From Desulfovibrio sp. (GTDB lineage: Bacteria > Desulfobacterota > Desulfovibrionia > Desulfovibrionales > Desulfovibrionaceae), in NCBI GenBank assembly GCA_031287575.1, contig JAITSV010000052.1:1-64000 (forward strand): DNA of 64,000 bases, in the 5' to 3' direction. Within the stretch, counting starts at the first letter, position 1; each line of letters begins with the position of its first letter. Both the position numbers and the translations under genes were made by a program. Below are positions 1-9,298 of the stretch, in pieces. Under the pieces are notes generated by a model. That model searched no databases. It saw only the letters and a list, made by a program, of their open reading frames with translations, and was not told the DNA's origin.

Positions 1-1
1 C

Positions 2-2992
2 CGCCGGGGCGACGTGCAGTTGCGGGATGACGTGCGCGACGCCTGCCGCCTGCTGCTCTTCCACACCGACCTCAAGGGGTTCACCGTGGGGGCCGGGCTG
101 CGGATGCGCCTTTCGCAACTGTTGCAGTTGCATCTGGCCGAAGGCGGCATGTCCCGTCCAGACCCCTTCAATGGCGGCCCAGACCCGTTCGATGAAAGCC
201 ACGGCATCCCTCACCGTGGCGGCCTGCCCGATGTGGATACCGACGCCCTGGCCGCCAAGCTGGTCGCCATCCACACGGACATGCGTGACGCCACGGCAGA
301 CCTGTCGCACATCCTGGCCGAAGAGCAGCTTACCGCCGCCGCAACCCTGCACAAATTTCTGGACAAATGTGCGGAAAACAGCGCCTTTTCCCCCTTGTCC
401 AAGTCGGTCTATCTGGAAAAGGGCGGGCTGGACGACTGCCTGCTCAAGGCATCCAAGGGCAAAGGCAGTGACGATGCGCGCGCGGCCTTCGACGCCTGGC
501 GCGACGCCTGCAACGATTTTGCCGTGCGCGGGCGGCTCATCCAGCGCGCCTTGCAAGTGGCCCCGCTGGCCGGTCTGGCCCGCGCCATGGCCGCGCACCT
601 GCCCGACTTCCAGCGACGCGAGGGCAAGCTGCCCCAGCCGCTCATCCCCCTGCACGCCCGCGACGTGCTGCACGGCGAGTTCGGCGTGTCCGAAGCCTTC
701 TGCCGCATGGGCACGCGCCTCGCGCACGTCCTCATCGACGAATTTCAGGACACCAGCCGCGACCAGTGGGCCGCCATCGAGCCGCTGGCCGTGGAATGTC
801 TGTCGCGCGGCGGCGGGCTGACCTGGGTGGGCGACGTGAAGCAGGCCATCTACGGCTGGCGCGGCGGCGATTCCGCCCTGTTCGACGACATCCTGGCGTC
901 CCCGGCGCTCACCGCCATCGTGCCCGCCCCGGAGCAGGAAACCCTGCCCCGCAACTGGCGCAGCCGCGCGGCCATCGTGCAGCACAACAACACCGTGTTC
1001 GCCCAACTGGACGACCCGTTGCGCGCGCGGGGGGTGCTGTCGGCCATGCTGGGCGACAAGACGCCCGGCCATATTCTGGACGAGGCCGCCGCGTCGGTGG
1101 CGCGCGCCTTCACCGGGGCGGCGCAGGAGGTTCCGGACAGGGATTCGGCCCAGGGCGGGCTGGTGCGCATTGTCCCCGTGCACGGCGAGGACAACGGCGA
1201 CCTGCGCGACAAGGTGCGCCAGCAATTGCGCGCGCTGTTCCTGGACGACCTGGCCGCCCGCCGCCCGTGGCGCGACGTGGCCGTGCTGGTGCGCAAGAAC
1301 GACGAATCCGCGCTGGTGGCCTCGTGGCTCATGGACTGGGGCGTGCCGGTGGTGACCGAGAACAGCCTGCGCCTGGCCGACCATCCCCTTGTGACCCAGA
1401 CCGTGGCCCTGCTGGCCTTCCTGGACTACCCGCCCAACGCGCTGGCCCTGTGGGAAGTGCTGACCGGCTGTGAGTTGTTCGGCGGGGTCAGCGGGCTTTC
1501 CGACCGCGCGTTGCACGACTGGCTGGCCGACCGCTGCGCCCGCCCCGCCGACGACCCGCGCGGCGGCAGGGGGCTGCTGGCCGATTTCCGCGCCACCTTC
1601 CCCGTGGCGTGGGAAACGTGGCTGGCCCCGTTCTATGCCCGCGCCGGGCTGATGGGCCCGTACGACACGGTGCGCGAAATCTTCGAACGCTTCCGCGTGG
1701 CGCAGCGCCACCCGGAGGACATCGGCTACGTGCGCCGCTTTCTGGAAGTGGTGCACAACGCGGAATCGCGCGGGCTCACCTCTCTGGCAACCTTTCTGGA
1801 ATTCTGGGTCGAAAGCGGCGGCGAGGAAAAGGTGCCCATGCCGGAAGCCATGGACGCCGTGCGGGTGATGACCATGCACAAGTCCAAGGGGCTGGAATTT
1901 CCGGTGGTGGTGATTCCCTTTCACCATCAGCCCGACCGCACCGACCCGCCGCTGGTGGTGGCGGAACTGGACGGCCGGCCGCTGCTGGCCCCGCTGTGCC
2001 CGGAAATGGGCGACCGTTACCACCACGCGCAGGCGGCTGCCGCCGCCGAAAAGCTGCACCTGCTCTACGTGGGCTGGACGCGGCCCGTGGACGAACTGCA
2101 TGCCTATGTCACCTCCACCCCGTTCGCGGAGCGGAATTCGTCGCTGCTGGCCGGGGTGAACGCCCTGCTGACCGGGTGCGACATCGACACCGGGCAGGAA
2201 TACGTGGCCGGGGTGGTACCCCCGGCGCGGGAGGAAACGCAGGAGGGCACGGCGCGGGAAGAAGCCGCTGGAGAAAACGCGACGGCGCAAACAATGCCGT
2301 CCGATGCTCCGGTGTCCGTGCCCGCTCCGTTACCTTCCCCGGCGTCAGCCCCGGCACCGGGGCACGCGGCAGGACACGCACCGGAGCAGCCGTCCACCGC
2401 CGCCCCGTGGCGGCCCATGCAGTGGCTGCCGCGCCTGAAAATTTTTCGCAATCAACTGGAAGAATTCACCTTCACGGAGCGGCGGCGCGGCATGCTGGTG
2501 CATGCCTGCCTGGAACAACTGCGCCTTACCGGCAGCCCGGACCAGGACGCCGCCCGCGCCGTGGCCCACGGCATGCGCGCCTTCCCCCTGCCGGTGCCGG
2601 ATCCGGAGGCCACGGCATACGAGCTCACCACCATGCTGGAGTGGCTGGCGGCGCTGCCGCAGGCCGCGCACTGGTTCACCCACGGCGTGCCGGAGCAATC
2701 CATCATGGACGCGCAGGGCAGCATCCACCGCACCGACCTCATGGTGGACGACGGGGAAACCTGCACCGTGGTGGAATGGAAGACGGGCCGCCCCTCCGAC
2801 GACCACGTGGCCCAGGTGCGCCGCTACCTGGGCCTGCTGGCCGAGGCCACCGGACGCGGCCCCGGCGGTGTGCGCGGCGTGCTGGTGTACCTTGACGGAC
2901 GCACCGTCCGGCCCGTGGCCCTGCGCGCCGCCGACGCCGCCCCCCATAACCATGCCCCGCAGAACGATCCCAGTGAAGGACACCGCCCGTGA
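2..2992 (+). CDS. AddA/UvrD-type helicase-nuclease, 5' truncated by window edge
   Basis: C-terminal ~1,000 residues of a superfamily 1A helicase fused to a nuclease, used in double-strand break end processing. The frame is open to the left edge, so the N-terminus with Walker A is missing and the GTG at 14 is not the start. Counting from codon 14, Walker B DEFQDT is at about 242, motif III (GDVKQAIYGWRGG) near 273, LPRNWRS near 311, HKSKGLEF near 622 and the motif VI region LLYVGWTRPVDEL near 683. A long Ala/Pro/Gly linker (about 740-800) leads to a PD-(D/E)XK nuclease: GMLVHACLE near 826, EWKTG at 921, then QVRRY. It overlaps the next gene by 4 bp (GTGA), so the two are probably translationally coupled as an AddAB-like pair. 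Family assignment is firm; the AddA label over other UvrD-exonuclease fusions is inference. Confidence 0.9.
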   Translation, partial: RRGDVQLRDDVRDACRLLLFHTDLKGFTVGAGLRMRLSQLLQLHLAEGGMSRPDPFNGGPDPFDESHGIPHRGGLPDVDTDALAAKLVAIHTDMRDATADLSHILAEEQLTAAATLHKFLDKCAENSAFSPLSKSVYLEKGGLDDCLLKASKGKGSDDARAAFDAWRDACNDFAVRGRLIQRALQVAPLAGLARAMAAHLPDFQRREGKLPQPLIPLHARDVLHGEFGVSEAFCRMGTRLAHVLIDEFQDTSRDQWAAIEPLAVECLSRGGGLTWVGDVKQAIYGWRGGDSALFDDILASPALTAIVPAPEQETLPRNWRSRAAIVQHNNTVFAQLDDPLRARGVLSAMLGDKTPGHILDEAAASVARAFTGAAQEVPDRDSAQGGLVRIVPVHGEDNGDLRDKVRQQLRALFLDDLAARRPWRDVAVLVRKNDESALVASWLMDWGVPVVTENSLRLADHPLVTQTVALLAFLDYPPNALALWEVLTGCELFGGVSGLSDRALHDWLADRCARPADDPRGGRGLLADFRATFPVAWETWLAPFYARAGLMGPYDTVREIFERFRVAQRHPEDIGYVRRFLEVVHNAESRGLTSLATFLEFWVESGGEEKVPMPEAMDAVRVMTMHKSKGLEFPVVVIPFHHQPDRTDPPLVVAELDGRPLLAPLCPEMGDRYHHAQAAAAAEKLHLLYVGWTRPVDELHAYVTSTPFAERNSSLLAGVNALLTGCDIDTGQEYVAGVVPPAREETQEGTAREEAAGENATAQTMPSDAPVSVPAPLPSPASAPAPGHAAGHAPEQPSTAAPWRPMQWLPRLKIFRNQLEEFTFTERRRGMLVHACLEQLRLTGSPDQDAARAVAHGMRAFPLPVPDPEATAYELTTMLEWLAALPQAAHWFTHGVPEQSIMDAQGSIHRTDLMVDDGETCTVVEWKTGRPSDDHVAQVRRYLGLLAEATGRGPGGVRGVLVYLDGRTVRPVALRAADAAPHNHAPQNDPSEGHRP

Positions 2993-5900
2993 CCGGTCCT
3001 GACGACATCCTCATGCCCGGCGCGCCGTCCGCCCCCCGGCCCAAACGCAGCACCGCCCGGCGCGCCGCGCCGCGTACTACGCATGTCGGCACGGGTCCGC
3101 GCCCGTTCCTGATCTTTCCGTGGGACACGGACTTCCTGGCCGGGCTTACCGCCATGCTCACAAAGGCCACCAATGGCCACCCCGGCGATGCCGTGTTCGT
3201 CTTTCCGCATGGTCGGCCCGGCCGCTACCTTGTGGACCGCATCCGCCGCGCCCCGGACATTGCCCGGCCCTGCCTGCTGCCCCGCGTGTTCACGGTGCGC
3301 CAGATGTTCACCCTGTTGCGCGCCCACGCGGAAGACCCCACGGCGCGCCCGGCCCGGCCCATTCCCCTGCTGGACCGGGTGGGACTGCTCATGGACTGCG
3401 TGCGCGGCCTGGCCCGCCCCGGCGACGAATTGTACGAGCACCTCGCCGCCACGGACCAGCGCCGGTTCTTTCCGTGGGGCGTGCGCCTTGCCGCGCTGAT
3501 GGAGGAATTCTTCGTCCAGAACCGCGTGCCGGAAGACTACCAGTACATGGAAGGCCAGGTGGCCCCCTTTGCCGCCGCCCTGCTGGGCGCGCTGGGCCGC
3601 ATCCACGAGGCGTACGCGGCGGCGCTGACCGAGCGCGGCTGGACCACGCCGGGCTTCGACGCCTTCCGCTCGGTGCGCCTGCTGCCCGGCCCCACCGAAA
3701 CGGGACGTGCCACCGAGCGGCCCGACGGCTTCACCCTGCCCCCGCTGCTGGCGGGCAAACGGCTGTTCGTGGCCGGGTTTTCCACGCTCACCGGCACGGA
3801 AGAGGCGCTGTTCCTGCACCTGTGGCGGCACGAAGGGGCCACGGTGTGCCTGCACACCGACGCGGCAGTGGCGGAACTGGGCGCGCGCCCGGTGCACTGG
3901 ACCTGCGAGGACCACGTGCGCTGGCTGACCTCGTGGCGGGCCGGGGCCGCGCTGGCCTGTCCGCCCTCCGGGCACTCCCCGTCGATCACCTTTCATGAGG
4001 GCTACGACCTGCATTCGCAATTGCTGGTCATGGAAAAGGAACTGCGCGCCGAAAGCGAGGATGCGCCCGGCATCGGAAATGCCGACGACGCCCCCCCGCC
4101 GGCCAACGCGGCCCCATCCAGCACCGCAGCCCCATCCGGCAATTCAAGAAATTCGAGTCTCACGTCAGCAATCGAAAGCGCCGAAGACTCCACCCTCCCC
4201 GCACCGGAAGCCGACGAACTGGCGGGCACGGCGGTGGTGCTGCCGGACACCGGGCTGCTCATGCCCGTGCTGCACCACCTGCCGGACAAGGACGTGAACA
4301 TCTCCATGGGCTATCCGCTGGTGCGCTCCACGCTGGTGCGGCTGGTGGAAACCCTGATGCGCCTGCAAGAGACCGCCCGGCCCGCCACTTCGCTGGCGCT
4401 ACCAGAGCAAGGGCCAGATCAAGGGCCGGAAGTGCCGGGCGAAATCTTTGGAGCATCGGACGGCATATCCGCTCCTGCCGCGGACGCGTCGGACACCGCG
4501 CCGGGTACCCTGTGCTACCACTGGCGCACGGTCATCGAATGCATCCGCCACCCCTACCTGAAGATGTTGGAACTGGACGGCGAACGCCCCCTGCGCGACC
4601 TGTTCCACCTCATGGAAAAGGTGGTGCGCGGCGGGGCCAGCTATGTGGACCCGCGCGCACTGGCCCGCGAGGTGGCCCGGAAGGCCCCCGGCGGCGAACA
4701 CGGCCCGGCGGCTGCCCTGCTGCACCGCGTGCTGGAGCTGTGCCTGACCCGCTGGGAAGCGGCGGACACCCCGGCCCGCGTGGCCGACGTGGTGGGCGCG
4801 CTGTGCGATCTGCTGCTGGCCCACGGCGGCACCCTGTGGGAACGCTTTCCCATCGACGCGGAATGCCTGTTCCGGCTCATGCAGCGGGTCATCCCCGCCC
4901 TGCGCGACTGCGAACTGGCGGACACGCCCTTCCCGCGCGAGGTGCTGCACACCATCCTGCGTGAAACCCTGCGCGAGGAACGCGTGCCCTTCGAGGCCAC
5001 GCCCCTGGCCGGGTTGCAGGTGCTGGGCATGCTGGAAACGCGCCTGCTGCGCTTTCGCCGGGTCATCGTGCTGGACGCCACCGAAGACCGCCTGCCCGGC
5101 GCGCCGGGGCACGACCCGTTGCTGCCCGACAGCCTGCGCGCCATGGCCGGGCTGCCCGATTCGCGCCGCCGCGAGCGGGTGGCCGCGCACAACTTCCACC
5201 GCCTGCTGGCCGGGGCTGAAGAAGCCGTGCTGTGCTACCAGACCGGCGTGGACCGCAGCGGGCTGCTGGACGAAAAGAAGATCCGCAGCCGCTTCGTGGA
5301 AGAACTGCTGTGGCGCGAGGAACGCGCGCGGGGCGCCTTGCTCTCCCCCGGACAGCCCCCGCTGCATGCCGCCGCGTGCACGGTGCGCCCGTTCCGTTCC
5401 GCGCCGCGCCCCATCGAACGCACCCCCGCCATCAACGATGCGCTGGAACGGCTGCTGGACGCGCCCGTGTCGCCCTCCACCCTCGATGCCTGGCTGACCT
5501 GCCCGGTGCGCTTCTTTCACGAACGGCTGGCCGGGCTGGCCCCGCCGGACGAAGTGAACGAAGGCGACGACCCCATTGCCGTGGGCGACCTGCTGCACAA
5601 GGTACTGCTGGACTTTCACCTGCCCCACAAGGGGCGGGAGGTGCGCCGCGACGAGCTTTCCGCCGAGCACCTTGCCCGGCTGTTCCTGCAACGGCTGGGC
5701 ACCTCCGGCCTTTCCGCCCAACTGCCGCCAGACGCCCTGCTGATGCTGGAGGTGGCCGGGCCGGAACGCCTTGGCCGCTACCTGTCCCGCCAGCCGGAAC
5801 GGTTCACCGTGCTGGACCTGGAAGAGCCGGTGGAAGCCACCATCGACGTGCCGGGCAGCGCGGGCCGCCGCGTGCGCCGCCTGCATGGCCGGGTGGACCG

Positions 5901-6354
5901 GGTGGACCTGCGCGGATTCGAGGACGGCGAAGGCGCGGTGATCCTGGACTACAAGACCGGCAAGGTGGAATGGAAGCCCTCCGCATGGTCCGACGAGGCG
6001 CTGTGGGAACGCATCGAAGTGTGGACCCCGGACCGCGACCCCGACCTGCTGGCCGACGTGGCCGTTGCCCTGCACGGCGTGCAGCTGCCAGCCTACGTCC
6101 ACATGTACGGCCAGCATTCCGGGCGCGACGTGCACGACGCCGCCTGGGTCATCCTGCGCGATGCCGGGCAGGAACTGCCCCTGTTCGGCGACGGCACGGA
6201 CGACGAAATCCGCGATGCGGCCATCACCACCCGCATCCCCGCCCTGCTCTCCTTCCTGTTGCGGCACATGGCCGAAGCGCCGTTGCTGCTGCCGCGCGAC
6301 GGCAAACATTGCGACTGGTGCTCTTGCACGAAACTGTGTAAAATGCGCGCCTGA
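2989..6354 (+). CDS. AddB-like PD-(D/E)XK nuclease subunit with Fe-S cysteines
   Basis: A 1,121-residue partner of the upstream helicase. The N-terminal half is a degenerate helicase-like fold with no GKT Walker A (PHGRPGR stands near that position), as in many AddB/RexB proteins. The C-terminal nuclease domain shows GDLLHKVLLDFH, GRVDRVDL and DYKTG (D987, K989). Four-cysteine Fe-S binding is likely: the first Cys is in WLTCPVRFF (C838) and the others are in the last 15 residues (C1108, C1111, C1113, C1117), matching the AddB pattern in which cysteines staple the nuclease domain. A Pro/Ala/Ser-rich insert lies near residues 350-400. The start is GTG, inside the stop codon of the previous gene. 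Expected role: recombinational repair and degradation of DNA ends in the cytoplasm. Confidence 0.85.
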   Translation: MTGPDDILMPGAPSAPRPKRSTARRAAPRTTHVGTGPRPFLIFPWDTDFLAGLTAMLTKATNGHPGDAVFVFPHGRPGRYLVDRIRRAPDIARPCLLPRVFTVRQMFTLLRAHAEDPTARPARPIPLLDRVGLLMDCVRGLARPGDELYEHLAATDQRRFFPWGVRLAALMEEFFVQNRVPEDYQYMEGQVAPFAAALLGALGRIHEAYAAALTERGWTTPGFDAFRSVRLLPGPTETGRATERPDGFTLPPLLAGKRLFVAGFSTLTGTEEALFLHLWRHEGATVCLHTDAAVAELGARPVHWTCEDHVRWLTSWRAGAALACPPSGHSPSITFHEGYDLHSQLLVMEKELRAESEDAPGIGNADDAPPPANAAPSSTAAPSGNSRNSSLTSAIESAEDSTLPAPEADELAGTAVVLPDTGLLMPVLHHLPDKDVNISMGYPLVRSTLVRLVETLMRLQETARPATSLALPEQGPDQGPEVPGEIFGASDGISAPAADASDTAPGTLCYHWRTVIECIRHPYLKMLELDGERPLRDLFHLMEKVVRGGASYVDPRALAREVARKAPGGEHGPAAALLHRVLELCLTRWEAADTPARVADVVGALCDLLLAHGGTLWERFPIDAECLFRLMQRVIPALRDCELADTPFPREVLHTILRETLREERVPFEATPLAGLQVLGMLETRLLRFRRVIVLDATEDRLPGAPGHDPLLPDSLRAMAGLPDSRRRERVAAHNFHRLLAGAEEAVLCYQTGVDRSGLLDEKKIRSRFVEELLWREERARGALLSPGQPPLHAAACTVRPFRSAPRPIERTPAINDALERLLDAPVSPSTLDAWLTCPVRFFHERLAGLAPPDEVNEGDDPIAVGDLLHKVLLDFHLPHKGREVRRDELSAEHLARLFLQRLGTSGLSAQLPPDALLMLEVAGPERLGRYLSRQPERFTVLDLEEPVEATIDVPGSAGRRVRRLHGRVDRVDLRGFEDGEGAVILDYKTGKVEWKPSAWSDEALWERIEVWTPDRDPDLLADVAVALHGVQLPAYVHMYGQHSGRDVHDAAWVILRDAGQELPLFGDGTDDEIRDAAITTRIPALLSFLLRHMAEAPLLLPRDGKHCDWCSCTKLCKMRA

Positions 6355-6692
6355 GGGAACGGGCCGCATCGGCCCTTCCGCGCCGCCAGCGCGGCGTCCG
6401 CCCGGCCACGGCCCGGCGGCGCATGCGCCCGCGCAGTGGGGACTGCGCGGGAGAAACCGCACCGCCGCCACCGTACCGCACGACGCCACCCAGCGTTTGC
6501 TGCCCGAAAGACTCCGATGCAGCCCACGGAGACCACGCGATTCCGGCATTCCGCCGTATCGTGTGTCTTCCGCGCGCCGCCCGCGCATGGCGGCACACCG
6601 GAGCGCCCACGACCACGCCAAGGATGCGCGCGGGCCCGGTCCATTCCGCGTGCCCTCACCGGCACGCACGCACCGCACCGGAGGACTGAATC
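6355..6692. other. 338-bp intergenic gap
   Basis: No gene is supported here. Just after the addB-like stop there are two short perfect inverted repeats, GGGCCG-CAT-CGGCCC (6361-6375) and a CGCCGC/GCGGCG pair (about 6379-6394). They could form stacked hairpins but have no T-tract. The rest is GC-rich sequence leading to the nitronate monooxygenase ribosome binding site. Confidence 0.5.
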
Positions 6693-7814
6693 ATGCCTTT
6701 TCCGACCCTGAACATCGGCGACCTGGTCGCCCGCATACCCATCGTGCAAGGCGGCATGGGCGTCGGCATCTCGCTGTCGCGCCTGGCGTCCGCCGTGGCC
6801 AACGAAGGCGGCATCGGCGTCATTGCCGCCGCCATGATCGGGATGAAGGAACCCGACGTTGCCAAGAACCCCATCGAAGCCAACGTCCGCGCCCTGCGCC
6901 GCGAGTTGCAGAAGGCCCGCGAACTGACCCAGGGCATCGTGGGCGTGAACATCATGGTGGCCCTGACCACCTTTGGCGAAATGGTCCGCACCTCCATCGA
7001 GGAACGGGCCGACATCATCTTCTCCGGCGCTGGCCTGCCGCTGGACCTGCCCCGGCACCTGCGCGACGCCTGCGACCAGAAGAAGGAAGAATTCCGCACC
7101 AAGCTCGTGCCCATCGTGTCGTCCGCCCGGGCGGCCTCGATCATCGCCAAGAAGTGGATATCCCGCTTCGACTACGTGCCCGACGCCTTCGTGGTGGAAG
7201 GCCCCAAGGCGGGCGGGCACCTGGGCTTCAAGGCCGAGGAGATCGACGACCCCAACCATTCGCTGGAAGCGGTCATTCCGCAGGTGGTGGAAGCGGTGAA
7301 GCCCTTCGAGGATGAAAAGGGCCGCCGCATTCCGGTCATTGCCGCGGGCGGCGTGTACACCGGCGAGGACATCACCCGGTTCATGGAACTGGGCGCCGCC
7401 GGGGTGCAGATGGGCACCCGTTTCGTGGCCACCCACGAATGCGATGCCGACGACCGCTTCAAGCAGGCCTACGTGGACGCCACCGAGCAGGACGTGACCA
7501 TCATCAAGAGCCCCGTGGGCATGCCGGGCCGCGCCATCGGCAACTCGTTCATCGAGGCCATGCGCGAAGGCGCCAAGAAGCCCTTCAAGTGCGTGTTCAA
7601 GTGCATCAGCACCTGCGAGCAGGAGCAGACCCCGTATTGCATCGCCGCCGCGCTGATCAACGCCATGAAGGGCAACCTGGAGAAGGGGTTCGCCTTCTCG
7701 GGCGCCAACGTGTTCCGGGTGGACCGCATCCAGTCGGTGCACGAGCTGGTTTCGTCGCTCCAGCAGGAGTTCGAGGAGGCTATCAGCAAGCGCTTTGGCA
7801 TGTTGCGCGCGTAG
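6693..7814 (+). CDS. Nitronate monooxygenase (2-nitropropane dioxygenase family)
   Basis: FMN-dependent TIM-barrel enzyme of 373 residues, expected to oxidise alkyl nitronates to carbonyl compounds and nitrite. Visible family marks: N-terminal IPIVQGGMGVGIS (residues ~12-24), SGAGLPLDLP near 112, EGPKAGGHLGF near 168 (the GGH segment carries the usual catalytic-region His), and the FMN-phosphate segment VIAAGGVYTGEDI then GAAGVQMGTRF near 212-245. GGAGG sits 7-8 bases before the ATG. A Cys-rich stretch KCVFKCISTCEQ near 295-306 is typical of one bacterial branch of the family. FabK-type enoyl-ACP reductase is a related alternative, but the C-terminal part fits nitronate monooxygenase better. 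It stands alone and is followed by a strong hairpin. Confidence 0.9.
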   Translation: MPFPTLNIGDLVARIPIVQGGMGVGISLSRLASAVANEGGIGVIAAAMIGMKEPDVAKNPIEANVRALRRELQKARELTQGIVGVNIMVALTTFGEMVRTSIEERADIIFSGAGLPLDLPRHLRDACDQKKEEFRTKLVPIVSSARAASIIAKKWISRFDYVPDAFVVEGPKAGGHLGFKAEEIDDPNHSLEAVIPQVVEAVKPFEDEKGRRIPVIAAGGVYTGEDITRFMELGAAGVQMGTRFVATHECDADDRFKQAYVDATEQDVTIIKSPVGMPGRAIGNSFIEAMREGAKKPFKCVFKCISTCEQEQTPYCIAAALINAMKGNLEKGFAFSGANVFRVDRIQSVHELVSSLQQEFEEAISKRFGMLRA

Positions 7815-7847
7815 GCATTGCGCGTTGCGTTCTTGCAGTTAAGAGAA

Positions 7848-7887
7848 CCGGGGGAAGGAACCTTTTGGAAAAGGTTCCTTCCCCCGG
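7848..7887. terminator. Perfect 19-bp hairpin after nitronate monooxygenase
   Basis: Two 19-base arms (CCGGGGGAAGGAACCTTTT and its exact complement) are separated by only GG, so the real loop must open inside TTTTGGAAAA. It lies between two convergent genes and could terminate both. The sequence beyond it (CCCCCC, then CAAAACTTTT) resembles a family of A/T-ended hairpins I remember as common in Desulfovibrio genomes; that repeat-family statement was not checked. Confidence 0.75.
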
Positions 7888-7972
7888 ACCCCCCACCTCC
7901 AAAACTTTTCAGTTGGTCAGAACCCCCATCGCAACGTGTGATGGGGTTTATTTTTACTTGAAAAATCCTTGG

Positions 7973-9298
7973 CTATCCCTTTTTTGCCCCCCTGCCCTTC
8001 TTGGGGGGCGCAACAACAGCTGTTGGTACATCCGACCGCCCGGCTTGCTTGCCGCCCTGGGCCGCAAGGTCGGAGCGGGGATGCGCCCGATCATACACGT
8101 CCACCAGGCGCGAAAGGGTCAGGTGGGTGTAGCGCTGGGTGGTGGAAAGCCGGGCGTGGCCCAGCAGTTCCTGCACGCTGCGCAGGTCGGCCCCGGCCTC
8201 CAGCAGGTGGGTGGCGAAGGAATGACGCAACCCGTGCGGGGATATGGCCTGCGGCAGCCCGGCCCGCAGGCACAGGGCCTCGATGATTCGCGCGGCCTGC
8301 CGCCGGTTCAGGCGGCCGCCCCGCGCGCCCAGGAACAGGGCAGGTTCGCCCCGGCCCTCGTCCACCTGATGGCGCACGCCCAGCCAGGCGGACAGCGCAT
8401 CGCGCGCGGTATCGCTGAGCGGGCTCATGCGTTCGCGCCCGCCCTTGCCCATCACCCGCACCACGCCCGACGCCGGGTCCGCATCCAGCACGTTCAGTTC
8501 CAGGGCTTCGGATACGCGCAGGCCCGAACCGTACAGCAATTCGGCCAGCGCCAGGTCGCGCGTCAGCAGGACCGCATCGGCGGGGCCGGAATCCCCGGCC
8601 TGCCCGGCGCGAGGCGTGGCATGAGCAGCGGCAAGAGCCTTGCGCTGCCGCCGTTCGTCCAGCAGGGCGAAGGCCTGGTCCACGTTCAGGGCGTGGGGAT
8701 GGCGCTGCTCCTGCTTGGGGTTGTGCACACCCGCCGTGGGGTCCGCCGTGACCCGGCGCAGCCGCAACAAAAAGCGAAAGAACGCCCGCAGTGCCGACAA
8801 CTTGCGGGCCACGCTGGACTTGGCGATGCGCTGGCGGTGCAGTTCGGCCAGAAACCGCTGCACGTGGCGCTTGCCAATGAGTTCGGGGGTATCCAGCGAA
8901 AGCCCGGTGGAGGACGGCGCGGGGATCGGCAAGGACGGCCTGCCGGGAATGGCCGGGCCGTTGCCCGCGTCCGCCAGAAACGCCGCGAACTGGTCCATGT
9001 CCGTGCCGTAGGCGGTCACCGTGGCGTCGGCGTAGCCCTTTTCCATGCCCAGATGGGCCAGGAACATCTCCAGCAGTTCCGCGCGGGCGGCAGGAAGCTG
9101 GTGGTCGTCCGGCGGAGCGGTGTCGGGCTGGATGAAAGCAGGAAGGGAGAAAGATTTTGACGGTCCGGAACCGGGCGCGGGGGCAGCTAGCGTGCGACGC
9201 GCCGCCGGCACGGCCCGGCCAGCCAGCCCATCCGAGCCGCCGCCCATGCCGGATGCGCCGCGCCCGCCCCGTTCACGCCTGTCGCCGGTCGAAGACAT
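7973..9298 (-). CDS. Tyrosine recombinase, XerC/XerD family
   Basis: Site-specific recombinase, probably for chromosome-dimer resolution. An N-terminal SAM-like core-binding domain (about residues 75-215, EKGYADATVTAYGTD onward) precedes the catalytic domain: Arg in GSGLRVSEALEL, HGLRHSFATHLLEAG (H-x-x-R), LGHARLSTTQRYTHL with the nucleophilic Tyr. At 441 residues it is about 140 longer than typical Xer proteins. The excess is a low-complexity N-terminus of ~75 residues, Ala/Pro/Gly inserts in the linker and a basic Lys/Gly tail. The ATG at 9298 overlaps the upstream GGDEF gene by 26 bp; an internal ATG near 9247 would avoid much of the overlap, so the start is uncertain. Last gene of a minus-strand run that begins at the cpoB-like gene. 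Confidence 0.85.
   Translation of the reverse strand: MSSTGDRRERGGRGASGMGGGSDGLAGRAVPAARRTLAAPAPGSGPSKSFSLPAFIQPDTAPPDDHQLPAARAELLEMFLAHLGMEKGYADATVTAYGTDMDQFAAFLADAGNGPAIPGRPSLPIPAPSSTGLSLDTPELIGKRHVQRFLAELHRQRIAKSSVARKLSALRAFFRFLLRLRRVTADPTAGVHNPKQEQRHPHALNVDQAFALLDERRQRKALAAAHATPRAGQAGDSGPADAVLLTRDLALAELLYGSGLRVSEALELNVLDADPASGVVRVMGKGGRERMSPLSDTARDALSAWLGVRHQVDEGRGEPALFLGARGGRLNRRQAARIIEALCLRAGLPQAISPHGLRHSFATHLLEAGADLRSVQELLGHARLSTTQRYTHLTLSRLVDVYDRAHPRSDLAAQGGKQAGRSDVPTAVVAPPKKGRGAKKG

Noticed and set aside
4399..6678. 759-codon open frame on the minus strand
   Set aside because: Antisense to the addB-like gene; rich in His, Gln, Ala and Gly as expected for shadow frames in high-GC DNA, with no family features.
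8208..8260. Xer gene as an integron or phage integrase
   Set aside because: Domain layout and catalytic residues fit housekeeping XerC/XerD; no attC-like sites or phage genes nearby.
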